DNA of 64,000 nucleotides from Verrucomicrobium sp. (GCA_017849585.1 JAFIGT010000012.1:1-64000), one strand, 5' to 3'. Positions 8,289 through 19,932 are shown, counted from the stretch's first letter. A program made the numbers and translations. Notes: generated from the sequence alone by a model not told the origin.

Positions 8289-9029
8289 CTACTTGAACGC
8301 CTTCAGTTCGGCCTCGGTCCACGCGGTCGTTCTCGACGCGGTGGCCTTGCGGACCTCGGCAACGAGTTCCGGCGTGACCGGCCCGGCTTTGTTGCCCCAA
8401 GCCTGACGGATATAGGTCATGATGGCGGCAATCTTCTTGTCGTTGAGCGTGGTGCCCCACGCCTGCATCTGGCTGTTGAATTGCTGACCGTTCACCGTGA
8501 TAGGTCCCTGCACGCCATGCAGCACGATGGCCGCAAGACGTTTTTCATCACCCACCACATATTCCGATCCAGCGAGCGGCGGATAAGCCCCCGCCTGGCC
8601 GAGACCAGTTGCTTGGTGACAGGAAACACAGGTTTGCGTGAAGAAACGCTGCCCCAGCTTGAGGGTATCGTCGCCCTTGGCTGCGCCGCCTTCGGCACCT
8701 CCGGTCGCCGCACCCGCTTCGCCCTTCCCATCGGCCTTGGAGACAAAAGGAGTAGGTCCGCCGAGGGGCACCGTATCGTAATACATGCCACTAAAGCCGC
8801 CGCTGTACGTCATGAAATAGGCGCCAGACCAGAAAACAACCAGACCGATAATGGCGACCAGCCAGAGCGGTACGGGCTCGCGACCATCGCGAGGCTCTTC
8901 TTTTTCGCGCATGATCGCTGAATGCAACCGGCGCACGTCGATGTCCTCGGAATAATCCGGAGAACTCGGGGCGTTCTCGGGAAGATGCGAGTGGTCGGGA
9001 GGCGTGGGTTGTTGGTATTCCGTGCTCAT
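8289..9029 (-). CDS. Membrane-anchored monoheme cytochrome c of the cbb3 cluster
   Basis: A 246-residue protein with a polar N-terminus, one membrane helix (VPLWLVAIIGLVVFWSGAYF, about residues 50-70) and a periplasmic class I cytochrome c domain with one heme site, TCVSCHQATG (near residue 134), and a likely axial Met in the SQMQAW segment. It occupies the position of ccoP next to ccoO and ccoN, but a canonical CcoP has two CxxCH motifs. It probably delivers electrons to the cbb3 oxidase or links complex III to it. The gap to ccoO is 24 bases. Confidence 0.85.
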   Translation of the reverse strand: MSTEYQQPTPPDHSHLPENAPSSPDYSEDIDVRRLHSAIMREKEEPRDGREPVPLWLVAIIGLVVFWSGAYFMTYSGGFSGMYYDTVPLGGPTPFVSKADGKGEAGAATGGAEGGAAKGDDTLKLGQRFFTQTCVSCHQATGLGQAGAYPPLAGSEYVVGDEKRLAAIVLHGVQGPITVNGQQFNSQMQAWGTTLNDKKIAAIMTYIRQAWGNKAGPVTPELVAEVRKATASRTTAWTEAELKAFK

Positions 9030-9053
9030 GGATGGAGAGTGGTAATCGCTCGC

Positions 9054-9671
9054 TTATTTTTCAGGCGCTTCCTTCAGAGGATAACGGCGGTTGAGGGAGA
9101 TCAGGTAAGCCGCCAGCGCCTTGGCGTCTTCGGACGGCACGACTTCGTAGCCGGCGGGGGGAGCGTCGTCGCCCTTCAAGTCCAGCGCATCCTCGGATTT
9201 CTGACCGACGATTTTGCGGGTAATGTAGAGATACTTGAAGGAGGGCATGATCGAATACGCATTCAACGAACGCGGATTGTACATGTGGAGGTGGTGCCAC
9301 TTGGCATCGGGAAAGCGGAAGCCGGCATCGGAAAGATCGGGACCGGTGCGCATCGTGCCGAGGAACACTTTCGACTGACGGATGTAATCGCGTGGCACGG
9401 TGCGGCGCGAACCCCAACCGCGGGCGAGATCGGACCCGGCATCCTCGGGACGAATCTGCTGGCTGTGGCAATAGACGCAACCGTTGGCGGCATAGACCTT
9501 TTGGCCCGCCTCGGCAAGACCGCTCGGGGTGGGTGGGAAGACGTCGCCGGTATCGGCATTCACCTCCGGCTGGAGGCGTCCAATCTGGGCGTAAGGCATC
9601 ACGACCAATCCCACCCACGCGAAGGCGAAGGTAAAGAGGATGCCGATAAAAAGGGTGGGAAGTCGGTTCAT
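9054..9671 (-). CDS. ccoO: cbb3-type oxidase monoheme subunit CcoO
   Basis: A 205-residue protein with one N-terminal membrane helix followed by a periplasmic cytochrome c domain. The heme motif is NGCVYCHSQQIRPED near residue 68, followed by the family-typical DLARGWGSRRTVPRDYI and the axial-ligand region IMPSFKYL. CcoO passes electrons from c-type cytochromes to the low-spin heme b of CcoN. Its ATG overlaps the ccoN stop (ATGA type), showing translational coupling. Length and motifs are normal for the family. Confidence 0.95.
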   Translation of the reverse strand: MNRLPTLFIGILFTFAFAWVGLVVMPYAQIGRLQPEVNADTGDVFPPTPSGLAEAGQKVYAANGCVYCHSQQIRPEDAGSDLARGWGSRRTVPRDYIRQSKVFLGTMRTGPDLSDAGFRFPDAKWHHLHMYNPRSLNAYSIMPSFKYLYITRKIVGQKSEDALDLKGDDAPPAGYEVVPSEDAKALAAYLISLNRRYPLKEAPEK

Positions 9672-11170
9672 AAAGCGGCGGGCTCCGTCTTGTCATGTGC
9701 CGTGGAAAGAGCGGGCGTGGTGAAGAGCGTCGCCTCGCCCTGGGGACGACCCAGACGCAGCAACATCAACACGAAATGGTAGGCAAAGACAAAGTGCGCA
9801 ATCGTCAGCAGGATACCCGAGAGCGAGCGTCCGATCAGATACGGAATCGTGCTGTTGGTGATCATCTCAAAAGACTTGTTCGGATCATTCAATCCAAGCC
9901 CCTGTAAGAAGCCACCGATGTGCAGGGCAAGCATCATCAGGATGACGCCATAGAAGCAGGCCCAGAAGTGCAATTTGATCAGGGTCGCGGAGCGCCATTC
10001 GCAACCCACCAATCGCGGCACGATGTAGTACATCGAACCGAACATGACCATGGTGAAGAAGGCGTACATGCCCAGGTGCGCATGGGCGATGGTGAGCTGT
10101 GTAAAGTGGTATACCTTGCTGTAGGAACGAAACGCCATCAGCGAGCCTTGGAAACTCACGAGCGTGTAGCACATCGCGCCAAAGACGATGAAGCGCAACG
10201 TCGGACTGGTCGCGAGCAGATGAAACTTCCCACGCATGGTCATGTGGTGATTGATGGCCACGACGGTGACCGGGATGAACATCATGAAGCTGGCCACAAT
10301 GCTGGCGGAGACTACCCACGTGGGCACTGGACCGCCGATCAAGTGGTGCGCGCCGTTCCAGTTATAGAAGAGGGCGAGCGACCAGAAACCGAGCGCAGAC
10401 AGATAGTAGCTGTGCACCGGCTTGCCAATGACCTTCGGAATAAAATAGTACGCGGCGGCAAGACCCATGGGAGTAAACCAGAGTCCGAGCACGTTGTGCG
10501 CGAACCACCAGTTCACGATCGCCTGAATCGAGCCCTGTACCGGATGCACGATCAGGAGCAGCTGCACGGAACCGTAAAGCCACGGGAACCAGAACAACGC
10601 GGCGATCAGGTACCATTGCGACACGTAGACGTGCCCCGGAGCGCGAAAACGGAACATGATGACGCCCCAGATGCCGACGAGCGCATAACCGACAAAGAGC
10701 AGCGGCGTGGAGTAGCCGGGAAACTCGAGCCATTCGATGCTGGTGCTGTCGCCGCCGAGAATGCCGAGCGTGCCAATGACGAGGCCCAGATTCCATACTC
10801 CGCAGGCGACCAGCAACATGCGCGGGTGACGCAGACGCGTGCGGCACAGACGGGCCATCAGCCAGATGGTGACGCCGATGCCAGCGGTCGAAGCCCAGCC
10901 GAAGATAACAGTGTTGAGGTGCGCCGGACGCACGCGACCAAAGGTCAGCCAGCTCACATCGCCGAGGAATTCGGGGCTGTGCAACTTGAACGACGAGATC
11001 ATTGCGAATACCGTGCCGATCAACAGCCAAATAATGGAAGTCGTGAAGAAGGCCAGCACCGGCAGCCGGGTGGAGCGGTCGATCTCGCCGCGCTCAATGT
11101 TCTCCTCGACCGTGGGTTGATGCCCCGGCGAGAGCGATTGGAGTAAAGTGGGAGCGGAAGCGTCGCTCAT
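9668..11170 (-). CDS. ccoN: cbb3-type oxidase catalytic subunit CcoN
   Basis: A 500-residue, about 12-helix heme-copper oxidase of the C family. Typical features are the helix with FGRVRPAHLNTVIFGW (His ligand), the metal-site segment NWNGAHHLIGGPVPTW, the AINHHMTMRG stretch, and the TIAHAHLGMYAFFTMV histidines. It reduces oxygen with high affinity, which suits growth at low oxygen. It overlaps ccoS upstream and ccoO downstream by four bases each, so ccoS-ccoN-ccoO form one tightly coupled unit. Confidence 0.95.
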   Translation of the reverse strand: MSDASAPTLLQSLSPGHQPTVEENIERGEIDRSTRLPVLAFFTTSIIWLLIGTVFAMISSFKLHSPEFLGDVSWLTFGRVRPAHLNTVIFGWASTAGIGVTIWLMARLCRTRLRHPRMLLVACGVWNLGLVIGTLGILGGDSTSIEWLEFPGYSTPLLFVGYALVGIWGVIMFRFRAPGHVYVSQWYLIAALFWFPWLYGSVQLLLIVHPVQGSIQAIVNWWFAHNVLGLWFTPMGLAAAYYFIPKVIGKPVHSYYLSALGFWSLALFYNWNGAHHLIGGPVPTWVVSASIVASFMMFIPVTVVAINHHMTMRGKFHLLATSPTLRFIVFGAMCYTLVSFQGSLMAFRSYSKVYHFTQLTIAHAHLGMYAFFTMVMFGSMYYIVPRLVGCEWRSATLIKLHFWACFYGVILMMLALHIGGFLQGLGLNDPNKSFEMITNSTIPYLIGRSLSGILLTIAHFVFAYHFVLMLLRLGRPQGEATLFTTPALSTAHDKTEPAAL

Positions 11171-11388
11171 GATTGTTTCTCTTTCGATGCGGTTTTCGAC
11201 GTTTTCTTCTGGGACGGCGGGAATGAATCGGTCACCGCGCCCACCGGTTCATTCGCGTCAAAAATCACCTGAGCACTAGTCTCCATGTGCTTGAACTGTC
11301 CGTCCCGCGCCGCCCAGAACAGGGCCACGACTGCGGCCGCACCAAAGGCGGCCATCATCAGGAATATGATTGTGGTGACGAGAAGCAT
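11167..11388 (-). CDS. ccoS: cbb3 oxidase assembly protein CcoS-like
   Basis: A 73-residue protein starting at the ATG at 11386-11388. An N-terminal membrane helix (LLVTTIIFLMMAAFGAAAVV) runs into ALFWAARDGQFKHMET and an ILFD-like VIFDAN, the signature of CcoS, which is needed to insert heme and copper into CcoN. The C-terminus is a Lys-rich cytoplasmic tail. The upstream in-frame extension is Pro/Arg-rich and is a shadow of the preceding gene. The stop overlaps the ccoN start. Confidence 0.85.
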   Translation of the reverse strand: MLLVTTIIFLMMAAFGAAAVVALFWAARDGQFKHMETSAQVIFDANEPVGAVTDSFPPSQKKTSKTASKEKQS

Positions 11389-11389
11389 G

Positions 11390-11914
11390 TTATTTGGGAG
11401 TGGTCGGTTGCGCCGCTGGGGTTGCGGGGGCTGGCGTGACGGCCGGAGCAGGAGCCGCACCGGGAGCAGGGGTTCCTTTTGCAGCTGCAGTCGGGGCCGG
11501 AGCGGTCGGCTTCGCAGCGTCGGCCTTCGGCGCAGGGGCCGGGGCAGCCGTGGCGCTGGCGGGAACCGGAACGGCGGCTCCAACTGCATAGGTCGCGGGA
11601 CGGGGCTTTTCCTGTTTCAAAGCGGCAAGCTCGAGCGCCATGGCGTCCTCGAGCGGAATGCGGACAATCCCCTTCCCCTGGTCAACCCAGCCGGACTTGG
11701 TAAGAAGCTCCTTCGCTTCCGCCTCAATTTTCTGGCGCGCCTCAATGCGCTTCTTCGCGCGTTCCAGTTCGTAAGCGTCCGTGCCACCCATCTGACGCTG
11801 GAGCACGAGCGTCGCCACGCCGCCGAGCAAGAAGATCAGCAGGCCGAAGACGTACCATTTCAGCGTGCCGAAGCGCGGGGGGATATTGGGAGTAATGGAA
11901 GTGGGAGCGCTCAT
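11390..11914 (-). CDS. Membrane protein with Ala/Pro-rich tail, ACIII-cbb3 junction
   Basis: A 174-residue protein: one membrane helix (about residues 20-40), a charged helical stretch, then GWVDQGKGIVRIPLEDAM and a low-complexity Ala/Pro/Lys tail from residue about 105. The VRIPLEDAM segment recurs in small proteins encoded beside bacterial oxidase and complex III genes. It sits one base from actF and one from ccoS, so it is part of the respiratory operon. It might be the small ActG-like subunit or an assembly factor; the sequence does not decide. Confidence 0.6.
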   Translation of the reverse strand: MSAPTSITPNIPPRFGTLKWYVFGLLIFLLGGVATLVLQRQMGGTDAYELERAKKRIEARQKIEAEAKELLTKSGWVDQGKGIVRIPLEDAMALELAALKQEKPRPATYAVGAAVPVPASATAAPAPAPKADAAKPTAPAPTAAAKGTPAPGAAPAPAVTPAPATPAAQPTTPK

Positions 11915-11915
11915 A

Positions 11916-13115
11916 TCAGTTCGTCAGCTTGATGCAATCGTTCAGACGCGGGTCGCGCGCCGGAAATAATCCGGCCGAGCCAAGAATGCGGATGAAAACG
12001 TAAACGAGGATGCCCGCCAGCCCAATGAAGCTGGTGAAGTCGGTCCAGCGCATGGAAAAACCATCGGGACGGACGACCGGGGCAATGATCCAAAAATGAT
12101 CCACGCCGTGCATAAACAGAATCCAGACGGCGATCACACTCAGCGAGGCCCAGCTCTTCTTCACCGCCTGCGTGAGCAGGTAAATGAACGGGAAGATGAA
12201 GTGCCCGGCGACAAGGAAGACGCTCAGGTAGGTCCAGGAACCGTTGTTGCGCTTGATGAAGAACACCGTTTCTTCCGGGATGTTCGCGTACCAGATGAGC
12301 ATGTACTGGCTGAACGCGATGTAGGCCCAGAACACAGTGAAGGCGAAGAGGAGCTTGCCCATGATGTGGGCGTGCTCGCCGGAGAGCGGCTTCAGGTAAC
12401 CAGCCTTGCGCAGCAGGAATACAATCAGGATGCAGGTCGCCATGCTGCTTTGCGCGGAACCGGCAAAGATGTAGACGCCCCACATGGTCGAGTACCAGTG
12501 GTAATCGAGCGCCATGAGCCAATCGAGCGCGGAGAACGTGATGGCCAATCCGAAACCGATGATGCTCAGCGGCGACCACCAGCGCAAACGCCAGCTATGG
12601 ACGATGCTGCCGTCGCTGTCCTGCGCGGTCGAAAGTTTGCGGTAGAAGTAGGCCGCGCCGGTGAAGAATCCAAAGTAGAAGATCAGGCGCACGATGAAGA
12701 ACGGCATATTCAGGTAGCCGTGCTTCTCCTGCAACAAGACGCTGTGTGCGAGCTCGGATGGCTGCGTCCACTTCCAAATATCTTCGCGGAAGATAAAAAG
12801 CGGAATAAAACCGACCGCCATGACGCCCATCAGGTTCGCAACATTTTCAAACTGGCGGCGCACGATGACCGACCAGTTCGCATCGACCGCATGATGGAGG
12901 ATCGTCCAGAAGAACGCGCCAGCCATGATGGTGTAAAAATACATGAAGGCGAAGAGGTACGAATGCAGTGCCTGCACTCGGTCGCAATAACCACCCACCG
13001 CGGACGAAATCAGGGCGATCACGCCAATGGCCAGCGAGATCTTGCTGACCCGGTCGAGGTCGTGCGTCAAACGCTCGGGCGAAGGCGGTGTGAAAGTGTG
13101 GGAGTGGTCGCTCAT
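11916..13115 (-). CDS. actF: Alternative complex III subunit ActF (membrane, NrfD-related)
   Basis: A 399-residue protein with about ten membrane helices. Segments such as LSIIGFGLAITFSALDWLMALDYHWYSTMWG and YMLIWYANIPEETVFF match the ActF/ActC-related quinol:cytochrome c oxidoreductase membrane subunit. In the family this subunit lies in the membrane beside ActC and takes part in quinol and proton handling. Its ATG overlaps the actE stop by four bases. The order actA-B-C-D-E-F is complete in this locus. Confidence 0.93.
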   Translation of the reverse strand: MSDHSHTFTPPSPERLTHDLDRVSKISLAIGVIALISSAVGGYCDRVQALHSYLFAFMYFYTIMAGAFFWTILHHAVDANWSVIVRRQFENVANLMGVMAVGFIPLFIFREDIWKWTQPSELAHSVLLQEKHGYLNMPFFIVRLIFYFGFFTGAAYFYRKLSTAQDSDGSIVHSWRLRWWSPLSIIGFGLAITFSALDWLMALDYHWYSTMWGVYIFAGSAQSSMATCILIVFLLRKAGYLKPLSGEHAHIMGKLLFAFTVFWAYIAFSQYMLIWYANIPEETVFFIKRNNGSWTYLSVFLVAGHFIFPFIYLLTQAVKKSWASLSVIAVWILFMHGVDHFWIIAPVVRPDGFSMRWTDFTSFIGLAGILVYVFIRILGSAGLFPARDPRLNDCIKLTN

Positions 13116-13735
13116 TTGGCTGCGGGGGTAAGTTTGGCTCGTAAGGATTCGGGCAATTCCGCCAACACCGTGTTCTGGCTGCGTTGCAAGGCGCGCAGGT
13201 AGGCGATGATCTTCCAGCGATCCTCGATGGAGACGTTCGCGCCGTAAGCGTTCATCGTCGCCTTGCCGTGGGTGATCGTGTTGAAGATTTCCCCGTCCGC
13301 CATGTAGCGGATGCGCGGGTCCTGCAAATTCGCAATCGTGGCGAGGCCGTACTGCTTCACAATGCCGTCGCCGAGAGCGACCGGCCCGTGGCAGATCGCG
13401 CAGTTGATCGCGTAGCGCTCCTGACCGCGATGCATGGCGGCCTCGTCCATCTCAATCGGAATGCCATCGCCCCACTTATCGCCCATCTTGCCGGTGCTGA
13501 AGTAATCGTTCTGCGCGGGCATGCCCTTCGCGATCGTGCCATCAACAGGCATACGGGCGGCGGAGCCATTGGCAAAGAATTGGCTGGGGGTCTGGGGCTT
13601 GAACTTCGCCTGATGATCCATGTCGGGGAAGATCTCGATCGGACGATTCTCCGTCTTCGAACCACGGAAGCCCGCGATCGCGAGTAGCGCGAACACCAGC
13701 AGGGCCAGACTGAGGAAGAAGTAGCGCATGGGCAT
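13112..13735 (-). CDS. actE: Alternative complex III monoheme cytochrome ActE
   Basis: A 207-residue periplasmic cytochrome c with an N-terminal hydrophobic anchor (about residues 5-22, no lipobox seen). The single heme site is YAINCAICHGPVALGDG at about residue 133, and the axial Met is probably in KATMNAYG. ActE carries electrons from the pentaheme ActA towards soluble cytochrome c or the terminal oxidase. The ATG lies at 13733-13735, a few bases after actD. Confidence 0.92.
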   Translation of the reverse strand: MPMRYFFLSLALLVFALLAIAGFRGSKTENRPIEIFPDMDHQAKFKPQTPSQFFANGSAARMPVDGTIAKGMPAQNDYFSTGKMGDKWGDGIPIEMDEAAMHRGQERYAINCAICHGPVALGDGIVKQYGLATIANLQDPRIRYMADGEIFNTITHGKATMNAYGANVSIEDRWKIIAYLRALQRSQNTVLAELPESLRAKLTPAAK

Positions 13736-13738
13736 GGT

Positions 13739-14285
13739 TTAGTCTCTCGGAATTAAAGTGATGTTCGACGCGCCAAGCGACTCCAGCAGCTTCGGCGTGT
13801 CGGTCTCGGAATAGCGCGGGTCGGCCACCTCGATGACGATGAAGAATCCGTCGTCTGTCGCCTTTTGGCAGAATCGTTCCCAGTTGAAAATCGGGTGGTG
13901 CAGGCGTGGCAGCAAATTGACCGTGAACATGCCGAAGACCGTCGCGAAGGCGGTAAAGAGCACGGTCAACTCGAACATGATCGGGAAAAACGCGGGCAGG
14001 CTGAAGTAAGGCTTACCCTGCACGATCATCGGGTAGATGAAGACGCTGGGAATCGTCTGCAGCAACACGGCGGTGGTCAAACCGGTGGCGGCACCGGCCA
14101 GCGAGATGGCGGAGACCCACGACTTGCCCAAGCCCATGGCGGCGTCCATCCCGTGGATCGGATAGGAGGAATAGACATCCCACCATTTGAAGCCCTGGTC
14201 GCGCACTTTCTGCGCGGCTTCAAAGACGGCGGCCGCACTCGGGAATTCCGCGCCGATGGCGTAGATCTCGACCGACTGGCCCTCG

Positions 14286-14308
<23 letters not shown>
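13739..14308 (-). CDS. actD: Alternative complex III subunit ActD (DUF3341)
   Basis: A 189-residue protein beginning [10 protein letters not shown], with two membrane helices (about residues 65-85 and 100-125) and flanking cytoplasmic parts, matching the DUF3341 ActD family ([17 protein letters not shown] near the start, and HPIFNWERF with [12 protein letters not shown] at the end). It is a structural subunit at the membrane side of the complex. The start lies inside the end of actC, so the two are translationally coupled; a longer start upstream would give an Arg/Pro-rich extension and is rejected. Confidence 0.9.
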
Positions 14309-15712
<1,404 letters not shown>

Positions 15713-15713
<1 letters not shown>

Positions 15714-18700
15714 TAGTGCTTCTCTCCATGTTCAGAGCCGTGGCCCGGGGCGGCGCCATGCCCTCCACCCTCGTGTCCGCCCCCATGCTCGATGGGCGAG
15801 GCGGTGCCGACCTTCTCCGCTCCCGGCATGGCCGGATTCGGATTGCGGACGCGGCCGAGGTACGATGTGCGCGGCTTGATGCCGAGGTAATCGAGCATCG
15901 CGTAGTTGCGGGCGTTGTTCTTGAGTTTGGAAACCTTGCTCTCGGGATTCTTGATGTCGCCGAAAACAATCGCTTCCGCCGGGCAAACCTGCTGGCAGGC
16001 GCTCTGGAAGGAATCGGCCTTCACGACGGTATTCGGGGAATCCTTCGCGATACGGAGTTGATTGATCTTCGCCTCCTCGATGCGCTGGACGCAGTAGGTG
16101 CATTTCTCCATGACACCGCGCATACGAACGGTGACGTTCGGATTCTTCTGCATCTTGATCGTCTCGGCGCTGCCCTTCTTGGCGAGCGGACCCCAGTACA
16201 ATTGATCGAGCGGACGCTCGTTGTAACCGAAGAAATTGAAGCGGCGGACCTTGTACGGGCAGTTGTTCGCACAGTACCGGGTGCCGATGCAGCGGTTGTA
16301 GGCCATGACATTGAGGCCGTCCTCGCTGTGGACCGTGGCGTTGACCGGGCAAACCGTTTCGCACGGGGCGTTTTCGCACTGCATGCAGGCCACCGGCTGG
16401 ATGATCATCTGCGGATCTTCCAGTTCGCCGGAGAAGTAACGGTCATTACGAATCCAGTGCATTTCGCGGCCATACATGACCTGCTCTTTGCCAACGATGG
16501 GAATATTGTTCTCCGCCTGACAGGCAATCATGCACGCGTTGCAACCGACGCAGGTATTCAGGTCGATGACCATGCCCCACTGCATCGCGGCATCAAGCTT
16601 CGGCTGATCGGCCTGATAGATGGCCGGGAAACCTTCCTTGTAGCCAGGCATGTGCGACGACTCACCGATCTGTTGGACCCAGCCGGGATTCTTCGTGTTG
16701 TCCTCAAGCGTGATTTCGCGCGCGAGTCCACGACCTTCCATGCTGTTGTGTTCCTGCGTGATCGCGAGGTTGTAATCGCCCGCCACCTTCTTGACGGAAA
16801 CGCCCGTGATGAAACCGGTGTTTGCCGATGTGCGCAAGGCGTAGGCATTGAAGCCGCTACCCTTGCCAACATGACCTATGGTAGTGCGACCATACCCAAC
16901 CGCGATAGCGATGGAGTAGTCAGCCTGACCGGGGGAAATCAACGCAGGCAACACGAGAGTGCGACCGTTCGCGGTGATCTCGATCATCGGGAATCCATTC
17001 TTGTTGCCCAGCTCGGGCTGGACCGCGACGTTTGTTCCGGGCTTGTCGATCGGATCGACGCCGGGGAAACCGCTCTTGTCGCCGGGCATTTCGATACCCA
17101 GCTTCTTCGCGAGAGCAGGCGAGATGAGCGCCGCGTTGTCCCACGTGAGCTTCGTCATCGGCTCGGGTAATTCTTGCAACCAGCCGTTGTTGATATAGCG
17201 GCCGTCATCAATATTCGCCGCGTAGAAGGTGACTTCGATTTCATCCGCCTTGGATGGCTTCGCGAGTTGTGCGGCAAAGCCCTTGGCCGAGGTCGTCACC
17301 GAGGCGAACGCGCTGTTCGCGAGGAAGCCGTCGTGCACGAATTGACGCCACGCGTTGGCGATGTCGCCCGTGACTTTCGCAATCTGCTTGAAGGTCTCCT
17401 GCACGTGCTCGGGAGTTTCCGCCGGGAACGCCGTGGGCGGAGTGGTCGCCGCCGGAGCGGCCGCACCTGCTGCAGCGGGAGCCGCGACAGCCGGAACGAG
17501 CCCGAGCAAGCGGGTCAAAATCTGCGTCTCGGAAATCCCCCCCCAGAGCGGGAGGATCATCGGTTGACGGGAAAGATAACTACCGTCGCGGCCACGCGCA
17601 TCGCCCCACGTTTCGAGGAAATGCGCCGCCGGAACCTGCCATGCGACAGTGGATGTGATGGCCGAAGTTTCGTCCTCGTGCAGACTGTGGCGCACCACCG
17701 TGGCGACCTTCTTCTGCGCGTCGGCCCAGTTCAATTCCGCCGGAGCGTTGAAGGCCGGATTGCCGCCCAGCACAAAAAGCGCCGTCACCTTGCCTGCATT
17801 GATATCGGTCACGAGCTGCTGAATCGAGAGCGTTGCGTCCGTGAGCGCCGGAATGACGAGCACGGTCTGACCGATATTGCCGAGAAGCGAGTTGATCGAG
17901 TAAACGAGCGCATGCACACCGGCAGGTTGCTGGCTCCCCGCCACGACGAGGCTCTTGCCCTTGTTGGCGATCAAATCCTTCGCGAGTTCGGAAATCCATT
18001 TATCATCCGTCTTGCCGCCCGCCGTAATGGCCGCAGCAAGCGTCTGCGCAAACGCGCCGATGTCGCCCGAGTTCAAGCGCAACCGGTGATCCGCTGCACC
18101 GCCTGTGAGCGAGAATCGACTTTCCACTGAGTAGAGGCGATTCATCTTCGCACCCTTTTCTTCCAAGCGACGACGACCGGCGGCGAAACCACGAATCGCC
18201 TCGAGTCCACCGTCTTCGCTACCCAGGAAATCGCAGTCGAGGGAAAGAATGACATCCGCCTTCTCGTACTTCGCCACGGCCTGATAACGACCGCCGAACA
18301 CGTTCTGCGCCGCGTCAATTTCGTTTTGGTTGCCAAGCGGCTCGTAGGAAGCCCAACGCAAGGCAGGGAACTTCTTCCCCAGTTCGCCACGCAAGCGTGA
18401 GAGCGTCGGCGAGGTGGAAGATTCCGTCAGGAACGCGAGCCCTTCGCCCTTGTTTGCAGCAAAGGTCGCGGCAATGCGATCAAGTTCATCCGCAAAGTCT
18501 TTCGCGGTGACCACGTCGCCGTTCTTTTTGAATTCCTTCGCGCGATCCGGATCGTACAGATCGAGAATCGCTCCCTGCGCAAAAATATCGCTGCCACCAT
18601 TGGAGAGCGGCGCATGCGGGTTGCCATCCAGCTTGATCGGACGACCATCCACCACTGTCGCAAGCAGGGGGAGCGCTCCGCGACGGCGAGGCATGGAGGT

Positions 18701-18997
18701 GGCATACTGAAGCGATTTGCCCGGCACAATCCATTCGGGGCTCTTCGTGTAGGGAACGAGGAACGCTTCGGGGCGGCGGCAACCGGCAAGACCGAGTCCG
18801 GCGAGCGCCATGGAAGCACCCATCAGGCGGAGGAAATTGCGACGGGAAAGCCCGTCGGCCTCCATCTCCGCCGCTCCGGCGGGAAATTCGCGATGCAGCC
18901 ATTCCTTGAATTCCGGCTTGTCGGCCAGTTCATTCAAGCTGCGCCAGTAACGCTTGCCGTTGGCGGCTTCGGGAGGATGTTGGAATTGGCGTTTCAT
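15713..18997 (-). CDS. actB: Alternative complex III iron-sulfur/molybdopterin-like subunit ActB
   Basis: A 1094-residue protein starting [11 protein letters not shown] at 18997; the 14-residue longer version overlaps actA and is less likely. A twin-arginine-like signal, [17 protein letters not shown], lies at about residues 50-66. Residues about 80-750 resemble a molybdopterin oxidoreductase fold that in ACIII carries no cofactor. Residues about 800-1050 are a four-cluster ferredoxin domain: [49 protein letters not shown] and CQQVCPAEA. It transfers electrons from the quinol site to the ActA hemes. TatC for export is encoded at 49.2 kb. Confidence 0.95.
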
Positions 18998-19656
18998 CGA
19001 TGGCAACCGGCACAGTTGGTAGGCGGACGGACATTCCACTCGGCCACGAGTTGTTTGCCGACCTCAAGTTGGTTCTTGCCTTCAGAGGCGGCTGTCCAGT
19101 TTAAGTCATACACCTTGGCGAGCGGACGCAGGTTGTTCTGCGGTGCGCGGTGACATTCCAGACACCAGCCCATGCTGAGCGGCTTGTCTTGCCACACCAC
19201 TTCCATTTCGTTGATCTGGCCGTGGCAGCTCACGCAGCTGACACCGCGATTCACGTGCGCGGAGTGGTTAAAGTAAACGTAATCGGGTACGAGGTGAATC
19301 TGCTTCCATTGGATCGGAATATTCTTCTCCACGCTCTGGCGCAACACCGCGAGTTTGGGATTATCCCACTGCACTCCACCCTCTTTATGACAGTTGTTAC
19401 AAGTCTGGCTGTTGGGAATGTTGGCGTGCGCGGCCTGGTCGACAAAGCTGTGACAGTAACGGCAGTCCATGCCGAGCTGCCCCACATGCAATGCGTGGCT
19501 GTACGCCACCGGCTGCGTCGGCTGGTAGCCCACGCGCGTGTACTTGGGTGTGAAATAATACCAGACACCCGCCACGACCAGCAGACCGATCACCGAGAGG
19601 CCGAGACCGATCTTGATCGGTAAAATGTTCGCTGACTTAGGAAAGATATTGGCCAT
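18994..19656 (-). CDS. actA: Alternative complex III pentaheme cytochrome ActA
   Basis: A 220-residue protein with one N-terminal membrane helix (about residues 15-35) and five CxxCH heme sites at about residues 65-69, 86-90, 141-145, 165-169 and 215-219, the pentaheme ActA pattern. It receives electrons from ActB and hands them to ActE. It is the first gene of the respiratory locus; its ATG (19654-19656) lies about 140 bases downstream of the Rex-type operator. Confidence 0.95.
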   Translation of the reverse strand: MANIFPKSANILPIKIGLGLSVIGLLVVAGVWYYFTPKYTRVGYQPTQPVAYSHALHVGQLGMDCRYCHSFVDQAAHANIPNSQTCNNCHKEGGVQWDNPKLAVLRQSVEKNIPIQWKQIHLVPDYVYFNHSAHVNRGVSCVSCHGQINEMEVVWQDKPLSMGWCLECHRAPQNNLRPLAKVYDLNWTAASEGKNQLEVGKQLVAEWNVRPPTNCAGCHR

Positions 19657-19763
19657 TACGAGTAAATCCGAAAAGGTGCGGGTTCCTCGGAAAGACCGCG
19701 CCGGGGTTTATGCCGAACTGTTGCAGCGATAACCATATTTCGTGTGAATTCTTTTGAGGAATT

Positions 19764-19793
19764 AGCATACTGTTTCGGCACGACGCAACTGAA
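19764..19793 (-). promoter_or_regulatory. Candidate promoter of the act-cco-cox locus
   Basis: On the minus strand TTCAGT (19793-19788) and TATGCT (19769-19764) are separated by 18 bases, a weak sigma70-like pair, 107 bases before the actA ATG. The -35-like element directly abuts the Rex-type operator, a geometry expected for repression. The match is modest and not the only possibility. Confidence 0.35.
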
Positions 19794-19813
19794 TTTGTGA
19801 ATTTTTTCACAAA
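19794..19813. promoter_or_regulatory. Rex-type operator between actA and rex
   Basis: TTTGTGAATTTTTTCACAAA is a perfect 8-bp inverted repeat with a 4-base A/T centre. It matches the known Rex operator pattern TTGTGAA-N4-TTCACAA. It lies in the divergent region between actA and rex, so Rex probably represses the respiratory genes, and perhaps itself, when NADH is low. The assignment is by consensus and context. Confidence 0.85.
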
Positions 19814-19932
19814 CTATTATCCGGCCATTAGCATATCTGATTTTGACGCATTAGAAAAATTCAAATAACTGTTTAACTCTCTCTGATCAAACGTCTTTCC
19901 AAAAGTAAATGCGACTCCTCGCTTGCGCCGAC

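Noticed and set aside
15716-17170. 484-codon plus-strand frame inside actB
   Set aside because: Antisense to the ferredoxin region of actB; composition without protein-like pattern.
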